From the NCBI GenBank assembly GCA_964020975.1, contig OZ026615.1, positions 34,278,795 to 34,342,794 of the forward strand: DNA of 64,000 nucleotides, written 5' to 3'. Below the pieces are notes generated by a model, which saw nothing but the letters and a program-made list of their open reading frames with translations, had not been told where the DNA came from and ran no database searches. The first letter of the stretch is position 1. Every line of letters starts with the position of its first letter. This DNA is from Hermodice carunculata (lineage: Eukaryota > Annelida > Polychaeta > Eunicida > Amphinomidae). Both the position numbers and the translations under genes were made by a program. Of the stretch, positions 10,929 to 23,564 are shown in pieces.

Positions 10929-13730
10929 ACCTCAGCTGACTTATCAGTCAGCTGAGGTTTTTTGAGGGTCCGTCCGTGTTCCGTCATCGGTCGTCCGTCC
11001 GTCCGTCCGTCATCCACAATTCACATTTTCGACTTCTTCTCAAAAACCGTCTGCCAGATTCACTTCAAACTTAGTGGAGATGTGCCTTGGGTGGGTCTCT
11101 ACCAAGTTTGTACAAATGGTCACGGTCCAGTGATTTTTTGATTTTTAATGAATTTTTTTGTTCATTTTTGGGTAAATCTGAAAAAATCTTCTTCTCCGAA
11201 ACCGTTCACCCAATTGCTTTGATATCACACAGGAACACTCCCTGGGACTCGTTGTTCTTAATTTGTTCACCAGGTGGCGCTGCAATTTTTTCCTATTTTT
11301 TTTACGAATTTTTGTGCGTTATAGCTATTTTCGACTTCTTCTCCAGAACCGTTACTCAGATTAAGCTGAAACATGGTGGATATGTTCCTTGTAGAAGGGT
11401 CAAACAAAGTTGTTCACTATGTGGGAATGCTGCGGATTCCTGATTTTTAACGATTTTTTCAATTCTGGTACTTGTCGGTCAATGCAGCTTTCCTATTGAT
11501 TACTGTGTAAGTCAATGGGCATTCTAATGCTAATTCACATTTTGGACTTCTTCTCCAAAACCGTCATCCAGATTAACTTCAAACTTGTTAGCAATGTACC
11601 TTGGGTGGGTTTCTACCAATTTTGATCGAATGTTCATGCTCCAGTGATTTTTGGATTTTTAATGAATTTTTTTGTTTTTTTGTTTTTTTTTTACAAATCT
11701 TAAAAAATCTTCTTCGAAGAAACTGCTTACCCAATTGCTTTGATATCACACAGGAAGACATCTAGGGACTCTTTTTTGTTAATTTGTTCACCAGGTGGCG
11801 CTGCAGTTTTTTTCTAATTTTTTATGAATTTTTGTGTGTTATAGCTATTTTCGACTTCTTCCCCAGAACCATCACTCAGATTAAGCGTACACGTGGTGGA
11901 TATGTTCCTAATGGAAGGGCAAAACAAAGTTGTTCACTATGTGGGAATGCTGCAGATTCCTGATTTTTAATGATTTTTTCAATTCGGCTCCTTTAGGGTA
12001 AATGTAGCTTTCGTATTGATTACCATGTAAGTCAATGGGCATTCTAATGCTAATTTACATTTTCGACTTCTTTTCCAAAACCGTCATCCAGATTTACTTC
12101 AAACTTGGTGACAATGTACCTTGGGTGGGTGTCTACCAGGTTTGTTGCAATGGTCATGTTCCAATGAATTTGGATTTTTTTATGATTTTTTTTTCAAAAA
12201 TTCTGTACAAAAGTTTTAATAGGAAAGTTTAACATGGGAATTTCTTGTAATGGTCATAACTTTAATAATATTGACCAGATTTACTTCAAACTTGATGGGG
12301 ATGTGCCTTGGGTGGATCTCTACCAAGTGTGTTCAAGTGGTCACGCTCTATTGATTTTTGGATTTTTTTGAATTTTTTTGTTCTTTTTTGGGGGAAACCT
12401 TAAAAATACTTCTCCTCTGAAACCGCTCACCCAATTGCTTTGATATCGTACATAGACACTCCCGGGGACACCTAGTTCCCAATTTGTTCACCAGGTGGTG
12501 CTGCAATTTTTTTAATGAATTTTTTGTATGGTTTTGCTATTTTTCCCTTGTTCTCAGAACCGTCCCTCAGATTAAGCTGAAATATGATGGATATGTTGTT
12601 GTGGAAGGGTCAAACAGTTGTTTTCGACTTCTTCTCCCAAACCATCATCCAGATTGACTTTAAACTTGGAAGCAATTTACCTTGGGTAGGTCTCTACCAG
12701 GTTTGTTCAAATGGTCACGTTCCAGTGAATTTGGGATTTTTAATGAATTTTTTTTGTTTTTTGGTTCTTTTTCAGGACAAATCTTACAAAATCCGCTTCT
12801 CCACAATCGCTTTGATATTACATAAGAACACTCCTAGGTCCTCCTAGTTTGTAATTTGATCACCAGGTGGTGCTGCAATTTATATTTTTTTTATGAATTT
12901 TTGTGTGTTTTCTTTTCCTGTCACCTCTTCTCGAGAGCTGTCTCTCAGATTAAGTTGAAACTTTGCGCATATGTTCCTTGTAAAAGGATCAAGCAAGGAT
13001 GTTCACTAGATAACACTGCTGTGGATTCCTTATTTTTAAAGATTTTTTTTTTTTCAATTTGGGTACTGCACCTTTTCTATTGCTTACTATGCAAGGCAAT
13101 GGGCATTCTAATGGTAATTCACATTTTGGACTTTATGTGAAGAGATGTGTGTCAGATTCACTTCAAACTTGGTGGCAATATACCTTGGGTGAGTCTCTAC
13201 CAAGTTTGCTCAAATGGTCACGTTCCAGTAATTTTTGGAATTTTTAGGTTTTTTTTTTTTCAGAAATCTTTCAAAAAGTTTTAATAGGAAAGTTTAACAT
13301 GGGTATTTCTTGCAATGGTTAGAACTTAAATAATTTTGGCCAATTTTTGCCAAACTTTATAAATGTCTATGTATTTTGTGCCAATGGTCATACTCCAGTG
13401 ATGTTTGGACCTTGACCTCATTCTCAAGGTCACAGGAGAACTGACACCAAATTTACTGTTCACTTGAGATCTGTTTTGAGTCAGGACCTTGATGTTGCAC
13501 ATGTTAATGTTTCTCAATGAAGGTGATGCTTAGACAGTACATGAGTGACCTTGACCTCGTTTATGGGGTCACATTGCAACATACATGAACTATATTGTTC
13601 ACTATAACTTGAGAACTACTTGAACTGGGACCTTGATATTGCACATGTTAGTGTTCTTCTATAAAGGTCAGACTTACTCAGTACATGGGTGACCTTGATC
13701 CTATCCCAAGTTCACACAGCCCTCTTGTTT
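10929..13730 (+). repeat. R1 repeat family copy, longest in the window
   Basis: Head ACCTCAGCTGACTTATCAGT, a CCGTCC run, and then at least four internal units (starts near 11029, 11535, 12050, 13110). It is followed by the tail block with GACCTTGACC ... CTCAAGGTCAC and GAGAACTACTTGAACT, ending ACAGCCCTCTTG. The internal units alternate two related sub-units (one with CCAGGTGGCGCTGC, one with GTCAATGGGCATTCTAATG). It differs from the previous copy mainly in the number of internal units. Confidence 0.88.
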
Positions 13731-13871
13731 TATAATTTTGGGAACTGGAAAATGAGGAAGGGCTTAAAAAGGCAAGGGAACTGTAGGAGGAAAGGGTACT
13801 TTAGAAGGCTGGGACATTTAAGAAGGCACAATTACTTGGGAAGATGAGGGTACTATAGAAGGAGATGGCAC

Positions 13872-14226
13872 TTTAACCTACACCATGTTGTTGTGATAGA
13901 TTTAATATAGTGTTGACTTATGCCATGTTATTCTGATAGATCTAATATAGTGTTGACCTACACCATGTTATTCTGATAGATCTGATATAGTGTTGACCTA
14001 CACCATGTTATTCTGATAGATATGATATAGTGTTGACCTACACCATGTTATTCTGATATTTCTGATATAGTGTTGACCTACACCATGTTATTCTGATATT
14101 TCTGATATAGTGTTGACCTACACCATGTTATTCTGATAGATCTGATATAGTGTTGACCTACACCATGTTATTCTGATATTTCTGATATAGTGTTGACCTA
14201 CACCATGTTATTCAGATAGATCTGAC
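13872..14226 (+). repeat. 40-bp minisatellite, about 9 copies
   Basis: The unit AGTGTTGACCTACACCATGT followed by TATTCTGATAGATCTGATAT repeats with period 40. The first units at 13880-13960 are more diverged than the rest. Confidence 0.95.
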
Positions 14227-14238
14227 CTACAATTCTCT

Positions 14239-14478
14239 TTAAGCCCTTTCCAGCTGAAATTGCCAAAAATCTCTGGATGTAAATTATCATCTGCCTAAAT
14301 GTTTTTACTTAAATTTCTTTTTACTAGAAAACACTCTTGCTGAAATTTGTATAGATTGCCATTCATGATGGCAGGCCCTGGGTCAGTAGCATTCCTTGGC
14401 ACAGGTTGGGAGTAATGTTCCCAGCTGGTGCTAAGGAAAGCTATTGACTTGGTCATACTCTGACCAGGAATGGGTTAA
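14239..14478. mobile_element. TTAA hairpin element, copy 3
   Basis: TTAAGCCCTTTCCAGCTG at the left pairs with CCAGGAATGGGTTAA at the right, with TTAA at both ends. The central hairpin is near 14390-14443 (CCTTGGCACAGGTTGGGA / TCCCAGCTGGTGCTAAGG). This second subfamily (CCCTTTCC ends) also includes copies at 15723 and 34030. Confidence 0.7.
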
Positions 14479-15451
14479 ATAGTTTTCCTTCGCGATGAAA
14501 CTAATAAAATTAAAAAGGAAAGAAAGAGGCAGATAACATGGCCACCAGCTGGAATAAGCTGGTCCACAGGGAAAAGACAGTGGGATCAGGAGGTGGACAA
14601 TATTTTGTGGGTTATCTCTGTGGCTTCCATGGTATTTCATACATAGGCTGTCACAAATCTTTCACAAATTTGGCATGAAACCACAAATGTTATGAGGCAG
14701 AGATGAAAATAGGTTTCTGTGACTGTGACCTTCCAAGACCTGGTGGGAGTACTGGGGGCCACCAGTCTGTGTAAATGTTGATACGTCCAGTGGTTTTATA
14801 TGTGGACAATTTTGGGAAAAGTTGATCAACATTTGTCACAAATAACCAAAGATAAAGTAAAATAAATAGATGTAAAAAAAAATTAATTCAAAAGTAAAGT
14901 AAAATAACTAAAAATCAATATGTGTAACTGTAAATTTATTATAAGTGCAGCCAGGTATAAAGTGTAGGTAAATATAACTATATAGAAATAGCAGCTTATT
15001 GAAGCCTGTAACAATAATTTTTATGCACAAGTGTGTATTTAGAACAGGAGTCACTGAATAAACTTTTAAAGCTGTTTAAAAAAGTAAAATTACCATGGCT
15101 CAAAACTGATTTAATAGTGATATCCTTGCATATCTGTGTAGCTTATTTTAGAACAGTGACTACTGATTGACCATCATTTGTTTTGGGCCCACAATTTGAC
15201 ATTTATTAAATGGTGGCAAAATAATTGGTTGGTCACACGGGTACAACTATAAAAAGACAACTAATGTACGAAACCCACAGTCTGTCTCCTGGCCTTGCTG
15301 TGACCTTGTCAAAACTCTCTCTTAACATGTGTTTTGGGCAAATCCATCTGTAGCCTAGAAAAAAAAGACTATGTCCATACATGTATGAGTGGACAATGCT
15401 GAAATGACCATTAATGGTTTATAATGGCTGTCTGATTTTACTTTGACACAG
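14479..15451. other. No gene recognised; sequence upstream of first dioxygenase exon
   Basis: AT-rich DNA with no recognised repeat. A phase-0 intron must end at 15451, so the missing 5' exon may lie here, further left, or outside the window; I could not identify it. Confidence 0.4.
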
Positions 15452-15546
15452 ACTCACACGGCGACACCTGGATCCTTGGCTGGCCCGCTGACACAGATTC
15501 AGCACAACTGTGTCAGCTTGCGGTGGCAGGAAGATGCGACAGAAAG
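15452..15546 (+). CDS. Carnitine-pathway dioxygenase-like gene, first recognised exon
   Basis: Internal exon of 95 bases: acceptor TTTGACACAG before it, donor GTGATT after it, starting in phase 0 and ending with two bases (AG) of the next codon. It encodes 31 residues ending CVSLRWQEDATE; the LRW..ED stretch corresponds to the beta-strand before the WLRDNC motif in BBOX1 (ILWYDEEE in human). The Trp-to-Trp spacing to the next exon is 13 residues here against 12 in human BBOX1. The exon is clearly richer in G+C than the surrounding DNA. The preceding 17 residues are Thr/Gly/Pro/Ala rich and not recognisable; they may belong to an N-terminal extension. No in-frame ATG lies between the upstream stop and the exon, so an upstream exon must exist. 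A second frame is also open, but only this one joins exon 51528-51670 meaningfully. Confidence 0.82.
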
Positions 15547-15722
15547 GTGATTGCAACACTCCTCTCTATTGGCAAACTAACAGCTATCACATACGTGGTG
15601 GGCTTCTCAGTGCATTTTACTTAAATAAGAGGAAAATTGTACATTCAGGATGCTTATAAAACAGCTTTCATTATCAAGTACCCACATGTCTCACAAAGTC
15701 CGAGGCTTGGTATTTTGGCAAG

Positions 15723-15965
15723 TTTACCCTTTCTCAATCAGATCACTCCAAATCACCCAAATGTAAATTGTCACTTGCAGTAAAGTTTTTTCCTTAAATG
15801 TATCTTTACTTGAATGTAGTTTTGCTGGGATTTGTATGTAAGACCATTCATAATGGCAAGGCCTGGGCCAGTAGCTTCCTTCGGGCACAGGTTGGGTGCA
15901 AATGCACCCAACCCATGTCAGGAAAAGCTATTGACTCAGTTGTACTCTGACCAGAAATGGGTTAA
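15723..15965. mobile_element. TTAA hairpin element, copy 4
   Basis: 243 bp ending TTAA at 15962-15965, left end TTTACCCTTTCTC. The central hairpin CGGGCACAGGTTGGGTGCA / TGCACCCAACCCATGTC is at about 15883-15931. It lies 176 bp downstream of the first recognised dioxygenase exon. Confidence 0.7.
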
Positions 15966-17508
15966 AGTAAATAGGGAACATCTGACAATATTTGGTAAGT
16001 TGACAGCGCTTAAGGGGGTGAGAATGGGGGAGGGGGAGGGGAGAGATATGACATGTGCAATTAAAAACACCAATCTGGCATCACATGAAATAATTTTTTT
16101 GAACATCACAAGTCACTCTAAATAGAGCACCCCAATGACACATTTGACACAATTGAGGGTTTGGGGATGGGGGTAGGGTGGGGTGTAAGAGCAGATATGA
16201 AACATGCAATTGAAAAGCCCAATCTCATAACACATCACAAGTCACATGAAATTGAAACATTCCATTGTCACGTTTATCCATAATCACACATCACATGCAA
16301 TAAAAGGGTTGATTATATGACTTATGAAATACCCTTCCCCCTCTCCCCCCACCAAAAAAAAAAAAAAAAAAAAGAACAAAACAAAAAGAAAAATAGTTTG
16401 TGGAGAATGACATAAAGTTTGCATCACTGCAGACAGTTTTCACCATGGCTAATTGTTTTTTGGCATCAGTCATCCATCAGTAGAGGGCCAGTGTTTAGAT
16501 ACAGTTGTCTTCATTGTCATTCTATATGCCTGACTATCGGCAGGCATGGGGCTGTCTGCACATAAAAACCCTGTTGAAATACAGTTAATTTTTTTTCTAC
16601 ACTCCACTCCAAAGTGATAAAAGCATTGGAACAATACACAACTTTAAGATAAATGTAACATAATATTAAGCAGCATACTGGTGACTTTGATGGATTGTTT
16701 ACCACTTTTCATGTTTTGGATGTGTCACTCAGCACTGGGCCAGTTTACGCTGGGGTAAACCATCATATGATACCAGCCAGTGAGGGTGTTGATGAAACGA
16801 GGACTCTGTTTATGATCAACTGGTGTCACTGTTTTTCCACTAAACGTCCAATGGTTACATGCATGGTGATTTATGATGGGTGATAAAGATGATTTAACTG
16901 CCAGAAGATGTGTACAAACAGTATTATGTTTACTCATTAACAAACATCCATATATCATTGTCCACATTGGATCTTGACAGCAGAGGCACCTGGAAAATCT
17001 TGGTTTTACATTTTACCCAGTTCAGCCCAAAAATTGCCAAAGATTATGATAATAGCTGCTGCCTTTACCCTGCCCCCCCTCAAACCGGCCTACACTGGCT
17101 TGGGGCTTCATAGGACGTCTGCTTCCATGTTCTTGTCTAAATGACCCTGCCCCCCCCCCCACCACCACCAAAAAAAAAAAAAAAAAAAATTGGGAGGGGG
17201 GTATACTGTTTTAAGCTTGTTCAACTGTCTGTGTGACTGTCCAATTTTCCATCCGCAGTAGAATCCTTGCTAGAATATAGCTCCTGAGTACCAGGCTACA
17301 TCAAACTCAAATTTACCCCACTTTCACCTTTGACACTTTTTCTTGCCCTTGTTATAGATTGGTGACCTTGACCTCATCTTCAAGGTCACCAAGGGCCATA
17401 TTTGTGTATGCAGTGGGGGGGGTATCCAATCTGTTCCCGGCAACTGTTTCAAAAGTAAAAAAAGAAAAAAACAATTTAAATGAGAATGAGACCTGTCCAG
17501 ATAACATC
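15966..17508. other. No gene recognised; low-complexity runs
   Basis: Contains G-rich and A-rich runs at 16027-16045, 16343-16372 and 17151-17189. A roughly 130-bp segment at about 16050-16280 with CACATCACAAGTCAC is repeated imperfectly. At 17361-17389 there is a TGACCTTGACC ... TCAAGGTCACC pair of the kind found in R1 tails. Confidence 0.45.
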
Positions 17509-17605
17509 ACCCAGGTCAACAGCTTTCTTTGGGTGCTTAATACCCAACCCCACCCATGCCAAGGAAAGTTGTTGGCTCAGTCTTAATTTACAGGGGGAAA
17601 GGTTG
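17509..17605. mobile_element. TTAA hairpin element, copy 5 (degenerate)
   Basis: The hairpin CAGGTCAACAGCTTTCTTTG ... CCAAGGAAAGTTGTTGGCTC is recognisable and is followed by GGGGGAAAGGTTGA as a worn right end; the left end was not located. Confidence 0.5.
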
Positions 17606-17652
17606 AAAGTCATACATTTGATTAAAGGAGGTAGCCTTACAGAAGCGTTTTT

Positions 17653-19277
17653 AGCTGACTTGTCAGTCAACTGAGCTCATCTTATGGTCCTCTGTCCATC
17701 GTCCATTGTCTTCTGTCGTCCGTCATCAACAATTCACATCTTCGACTTCTTCTCCAAAACTGTGGACCAGATTCACTTCAAACATTGTGGGGATGTGACT
17801 TGGGTGGGTCTCTACCAAGTGTGTTCAAATGGTCACGCTCCAGTGATTTTTTAATTTTTTATGATTTTTTTTCTTGTGGCAAATCTTAAAAAATCTTCTT
17901 CTGCAAAACTGCTCACCCAATTGCTTTGATATCACACAGGAACACTTCCAGGAACTCCAAGTTCTGAATTTGTACACCAGGTGGTGCTGCAATTTTTTTC
18001 TGAATTTTTTATGATTTTTTGTGTGGAATTGCTATTGTTGGCTTCTTCTCCAGAACCGTCTCTCAGATTGAGTTGAAACTTGGTGGATATGTTTCTTGCG
18101 AAAGGGTCAAACAAAGTTATTCGCTAGGTGGCACTGCTGTGGATTCCTGATTTTCAATGATTTTTTTCAATTTGGGTACTTATCGGTCAATGCACCTTTC
18201 CTATTGATTTATTTAAGTCAATGAGCATTCTAATGCTAATTCACATTTTAGACTTCTTCCAAACCATCACCCAGATTGACGTCAAACTTGGTGGCAACAC
18301 CCAACTGCTTTGATATTACATACGAACACTCCTAGGGACTTCTAGTTCATAATTTGTTCACCAGGTGGTGTGCAATTTTTTTTCAAATTTTTTATGAATC
18401 TTATACATTTATGTTACTTTGTGGCTATATGCCTTGTGAAAGGGTCAAACAAAGATGTTCACTAGGTAGCACTTCTGTGGATTCCTGATTTTTAAAGATT
18501 TTTTTTTCAATTGGGGGACGTGCAAATGCACCTTTTCTATTGCTTACTATGAAAGTCAATGGGCATTCTAATGGTAATTCACATTTTGAACTTCTCTGAA
18601 GAAACTGTGTGTCAGATTTACTTCAAACTTGGTGGCCGTATACTATGCGTGGGTGTCTACCAAATTTGTTCAAACGGTCACGCTCCAGTGATTTTTTTAT
18701 TTTTTTATGATTTTCTTTTGGAAAATCTTCAAAATAGTTTTCATAGGAAAGTTTAAAATGGAAATTTCTTGTAATGGTTATAACTTAAATAATTTTGGCC
18801 AGATTTGTGCCAAACTTGGTAGGGACGTACCTTTTATAATTGTCTACATGTTTTGTGCAAATGGTCATGATCCAGTAATGTTTGGACCTTGACCTCATTC
18901 CCAAGGTCACAGGACAACTGACACAAAATTTACTGTTCACTTGATAACTTGAGATCTGTTTTGAGTCAGGACTTTGATGTTGCACATCTTAATATTTTTT
19001 TTTATGAAGGTGATGCATAGACAGTACATGAGTGATCTTGACCTCATTTGTGGGGTCACATTGCAACATACATGAATTTTACTCTTCACTATAACTGGAA
19101 AACTACTTGAACTGGGACCTTGATGTTGCACATGTTAGCGTTTCTCTATAAAGGTCAGACTTACTCTACATGGGTGCCCTTGATCACAGAGTTCACAGAG
19201 CTGCAAGTGTGATGAATGTCTAGCTGAGCTGAGCATGGGCTGTTCACACAGCCCACTTTTTTTTTTTTTTTTTTTTT
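17653..19277 (+). repeat. R1 repeat family copy
   Basis: Head AGCTGACTTGTCAGTCAACT, internal units at 17733, 18240 and 18570, and a tail with GACCTTGACC ... CCAAGGTCACAGG, ending ACAGCCCACTTT in a T-run at 19256-19277. Confidence 0.85.
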
Positions 19278-19540
19278 GATGATAACTCTATGCATACTAC
19301 TTTGATACTCAATATAGTATAGGCATGTTTTGTGCACAAAAGATGATCTTTCTGGTTGAGACAGGGAGGGGTGGGGGCACCTTTTGGCATGTACATAGCC
19401 CATAGTACAGAGCAGTCTTCACAGTGGTGTGGGGTGTGACCTGCAAAAGGATAGTTTTAGCACAGTGCCTTTGTTGACTTCTTACCCATGTGTTTGCCCC
19501 TACGTGTGTCTGTAACCAAAACAACCACACCAGAAAGACA

Positions 19541-19779
19541 TTAACTTATTCCACCCTGATGGAAGACTGAGTCAAGAGCTTTCCTGGGCACGCTCTGGGC
19601 GCAATGGGCCCAGAGCGTGCCCAGGAAAGCTGCTGAGCATGGGCTTACAATTTGGAATGATCTTCCATGCAAGTTTCATCCAAAATTTTGAAAAATAATC
19701 CCTAAATTGGAAAAGTACAATTAGCAGACGACATTTAGATATTAGTGGAAAAAAGCGTCATTAGGGTGGAATGTGTTAA
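19541..19779. mobile_element. TTAA hairpin element, copy 6, intact-looking ends
   Basis: TTAACTTATTCCACCCT at the left pairs with AGGGTGGAATGTGTTAA at the right, with TTAA duplicated at both ends. The centre is a perfect 24-bp stem (19577-19600 with 19608-19631; tip GGCACGCTCTGGGC / GCCCAGAGCGTGCC) with a 7-base loop. It has no coding capacity. The clean TTAA and the perfect stem make it the youngest-looking copy. Confidence 0.85.
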
Positions 19780-20349
19780 CATTTTCATTGCCAGTTTTGA
19801 CAAAAGTCAATCTGCATTGAATCAAGGTCATGGTATACTTAATGACTGTTTAATTTCTCTCTATGGTTACCACCTGATACCCTTAAAAGTATACAATGTA
19901 TATTTTCTGAGAGAAAACATAACATCGAGTTTGATTCTGGCACTGATTATAAAATTGTAGTGTGGCTGTTGATGTAATTAAAGGTTAATTAAAATTCTTA
20001 AATTTTTCATAAAATTTAATGTAGCACTTTTATAAATATAAAATAAACTTAGTTCATAGTGTCAAATGAAAGAATATTATGCTCTCCAAATATGTGTTTA
20101 AAATTTTTGAAAGAACCTTAGTTTTTATTTTATCGCTGTTTGATTTTTTCTTAAATTTAAAAAGAAATAATTTGAATTTAAACATTCTGTTAATTTTGAA
20201 CTAAAACCCAAATCCAAAATTTGAAATGTGGTTTTGCAGCTCTAAGTGCACTATTCCCTTTCTTATAAGAAAATAATGTTTCCAATTTTTGGTGTTTGCG
20301 CTATGTGTTTGCTTTTCCTCCAAAAAAAGAAGGTAACTTTAAAGTTTTT

Positions 20350-22209
20350 AGCTCCGCTTACTTGTCAGTCAGCTGAACTTATGTGGTGTTAAGGCATCCA
20401 TTGTCTGTTCATAGTTCATATGTAGCTGTCCACAATACACATTTTCAACTTCTCGAAAACCACTGGCCAGATTGACCTCAAACTTGGTAGGAATGTACCT
20501 TGGGTGGGTCTTTACTAAGTTTGTTCAAATGGTCACAGGCCCCTGATTTTTGGATTATTTATGAAATTTTTGGTTCATTTTCCTGCCAAATCTCACAAAT
20601 GCTTCTTCTCTGAAACAGCTTGGCCAATTGCTTTGAAAAATGCTCAGTGAGACTTCTTGGGACCCTTAGACCTTAATTTGTGATAACAAGTACCTGAATT
20701 GAAAAATTCGTTAAAAATCAGGATTCACAGCAATGCCACCTTGTGTACAAATTTGTTTGGCCCTTCTACAAGGAACATATCCACGAAGTTTCAGCATAAT
20801 CTATGAGACAGTTTTAGAGAAGTCAAAAATAGGGAAAATACACTTTTTTACACAAAACTATTTGAAAAATTATAGTGCCACCTACTGGTTAATGCATACA
20901 GTTCTATTGATTGCTATGTAAGTGAATGGGGATTGCAATGGTTATCCACATTTTTGACTTCTCCAAAAACACTGTGCAAATTCACTTCAAACTTGGTGGG
21001 GATGCTCCTTGGGTGGATCTCTACCAATTTTGTTCAACTGGTCAAGCCCCAGTGATTTCTGGATGTTTTATGATTAAATTGGGGTTTTTTTGGCCAAATC
21101 GTAAAAAATCTTCTGCTAATGTGATGGGCCAACTGATTCGAAATTGATTAGGGAGACTTCTGGGGACTTTTGGACCTTACTTTGTTCAACAGGTGGTGCT
21201 GTGATTTTTCAAACATTTTTTTATGCAAAAAAGTGTTTTAGCTACTTTTCAACGTCTTCTCCAATACTGTCACTCAGATTATGCTGAAACTTGGTGGAAA
21301 TGTTCATTGAGAGGGGCCCACCAAACTTGTTCATAAGATGGTGTTACTGTGAGTCTCTGATTTTTAATAAATTTTTCAATCCAGGTACTTACCACTTAAT
21401 GCATACAGTCCTGTTGATTACTATGTAAGTGAATGGCGATTGCAATGGTATATCATGATTCTGAGTTCCTCTCCAAAACCAAAGTGCGGATTCACTTCAA
21501 ACTTGGTGGGGATGAACCTTGGGTCTCTACTAAATTTGGTCAAATGTTCACACTCCGATAATTTTTTGATGATTTATGTTTTTTTTTTTTTTTTTTGGCC
21601 AAATCCTAAAAAATCTGCAACAAAACCACATGGCCAATTGATTCAAAATTGTGTGGGAACACTTGAAGGCATGACATTGGGAGTTACACATTACATGGGT
21701 GACCTTGACCTCATTCTAAATGTCAGAGGGTCACTTAGGTATACTTAACTCTACAGATTATAACTTGAGAACTATTTCAGCCTGGACTTACATCTTCTAC
21801 ATTGTTATGATCCTCTTTAAGGGCCACACTCAGATGGTACATGAGTCACCTTGACCCCATTCCCAAGGTCACAGAATAACTGACATGAAATTTACTGTTC
21901 ACTTGATAACTTATGATCTGTTTTGAATTCGGACCTTGATGTTGCACACGTTAATGTTTCTCTATGAAGTTCATGCTTAGACAGTATATGAGTGACCTTG
22001 ACCTAATTTCTGGGGTCACAGTGCAACATACATGAATTTTACTCTACTACACTATAACTTGAGGACTGCTTGAACTGGGACCTTGATGTTGCACATGTTA
22101 GTGTTCTTCTATAAAGGTCAGACTTTCTCAGTACATGGGTAACCTTGATCCTATCCCATAGAGCCACAAATGTGATGAATCTCTAGGTCAGCTGAGCACG
22201 TCTCTTGTT
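20350..22209 (+). repeat. R1 repeat family copy inserted in palindrome left arm
   Basis: Head AGCTCCGCTTACTTGTCAGT and end CAGCTGAGCACGTCTCTTG. The flanking sequence (AAAGTTTTT left, TTTAATTAAAC right) corresponds to an uninterrupted AAAGTTTTTTAATC in the inverted right arm at about 22873-22886, so the insertion boundaries are visible and the target was a T-run, with at most a 2-3 base duplication of T. Confidence 0.85.
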
Positions 22210-22399
22210 TAATTAAACAATTAAAATTCAATTTCTTAGCACATACTTAGATTTCATAAATTTTCAATAGCTTAATCCAAATGTATACTTTTAGAAAATA
22301 TATAATGTTTATATGATCTCAAACAAGAAGTCTAGTGTATATATATATATATGGACATATTTGGAACAAAGCCGTGTTTTTGCTGTAAGGTGTTCTTAA

Positions 22400-22595
22400 A
22401 GTGTACCATGTACTGCAAGTAATGGTACCAGACTCATATTTCTTGTAAAATGACCTTTCATTCAAGTAGCAGCCTGGCTACAGATACAGAGCACTTAAGA
22501 ATGGCCCAGGTCAACAGCTTTCTTTGGTACATTGTGCCCAAAGCACATTAAAGAAAGCTGTTGACTCAATCAAAACCTGGCACTGAAAGAGTGAA
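22400..22595. mobile_element. TTAA hairpin element, copy 7, in palindrome spacer
   Basis: Hairpin GGTCAACAGCTTTCTTTGG ... TTAAAGAAAGCTGTTGACTC at about 22509-22565, right end CTGGCACTGAAAGAGTGAA. The left end is worn and merges with the palindrome arm. Confidence 0.65.
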
Positions 22596-23564
22596 CAAAA
22601 TTTTATCTTTTTATTTTACATAGAATAGCCAGTTAGTGGAAATGTTTTTATTACACACAATTTCATTGTTGTGACTTAAGGGCGTGCGTGGTACACTTTT
22701 ACAGCACTGTTCACAGAAAATATGACGTTGCTCCATACATGTATTTATATATGCAAGATATCTTATTTGAGATCATGCAAACTATACAGTTTCTGAAAGT
22801 ACACATACTTGAATTAAGCTATTAAAAAAATGAAATCTCTGTAAGTGTCAAGAAATTGAATTTTAATTGCTTGATTAAAAAACTTTAATTTTACCTGTTT
22901 TTGTGGAAAATCAAAAAGTATCCCAAACACCAAAAAATGGAAAACATTTTCCAATGGGAAATGAAACAGTACACTTCTAGCAGCAAAACTGCATTTTAAA
23001 TTTTTGATAAGGGTTTTAATGCAAAATTTACAGGATGTGTAAATTAAAGTTAAAATCTAAATTAAAAAAGATTAAACAGCAATAAAATTATAATTAAGCC
23101 CTTTTTCAAAAATTTAAAATACTGTTTTGGAGAGTGTTATGTATTCTTTTATTTGACATGATAAACTAAATCTGATTTTTTTTTAAATGCTATTTCAAAT
23201 TTTGTGTAAAATTTAAGAAGTTAATTTAAGTCTAATGATATCAATACAGATAATAAAATTTAATATTCAGTACCAGGATCAAACTTGATGTTATGTTTTC
23301 TTTCAGAAAATATATACTTTTTAGGATATTGGATGGTAACTATCGACAAAAATTAAACATTTATACATGAGAATCATGAAGTATATTATGCACCTAACTG
23401 ACTTTAGTGAGGTGTGCACCAAAATGCAAGGTAGGTTTATCCATGTTGTCTTCCCAGGATTTTATGTGTCTGAAGATAAGATAAGATGCTGTGAACCATA
23501 CGTATGAGCCAAATATGACACAGAATTCTTTTAAGGAAAGTTCCACAATCTGTCATCATTACTC

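Larger units (their letters stand above)
19828..23371. repeat. Imperfect 3.5-kb palindrome with R1 copy inserted in left arm
   Basis: Left arm 19828-20349 plus 22208-22413; right arm 22689-23371 is its inverted copy. Matching landmarks are GGTTACCACC near 19866 and its inverse GGATGGTAAC near 23330; ACATAACATCGAGTTTGAT and ATCAAACTTGATGTTATGT; CCAATTTTTGGTGTTTG and CCAAACACCAAAAAATGG; AATTAAAATTCAATTTCTT and AAGAAATTGAATTTTAATT. The spacer at about 22414-22688 contains a TTAA hairpin element. The arms are diverged by numerous substitutions and small indels, so the structure is old. No coding frame. Confidence 0.8.
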
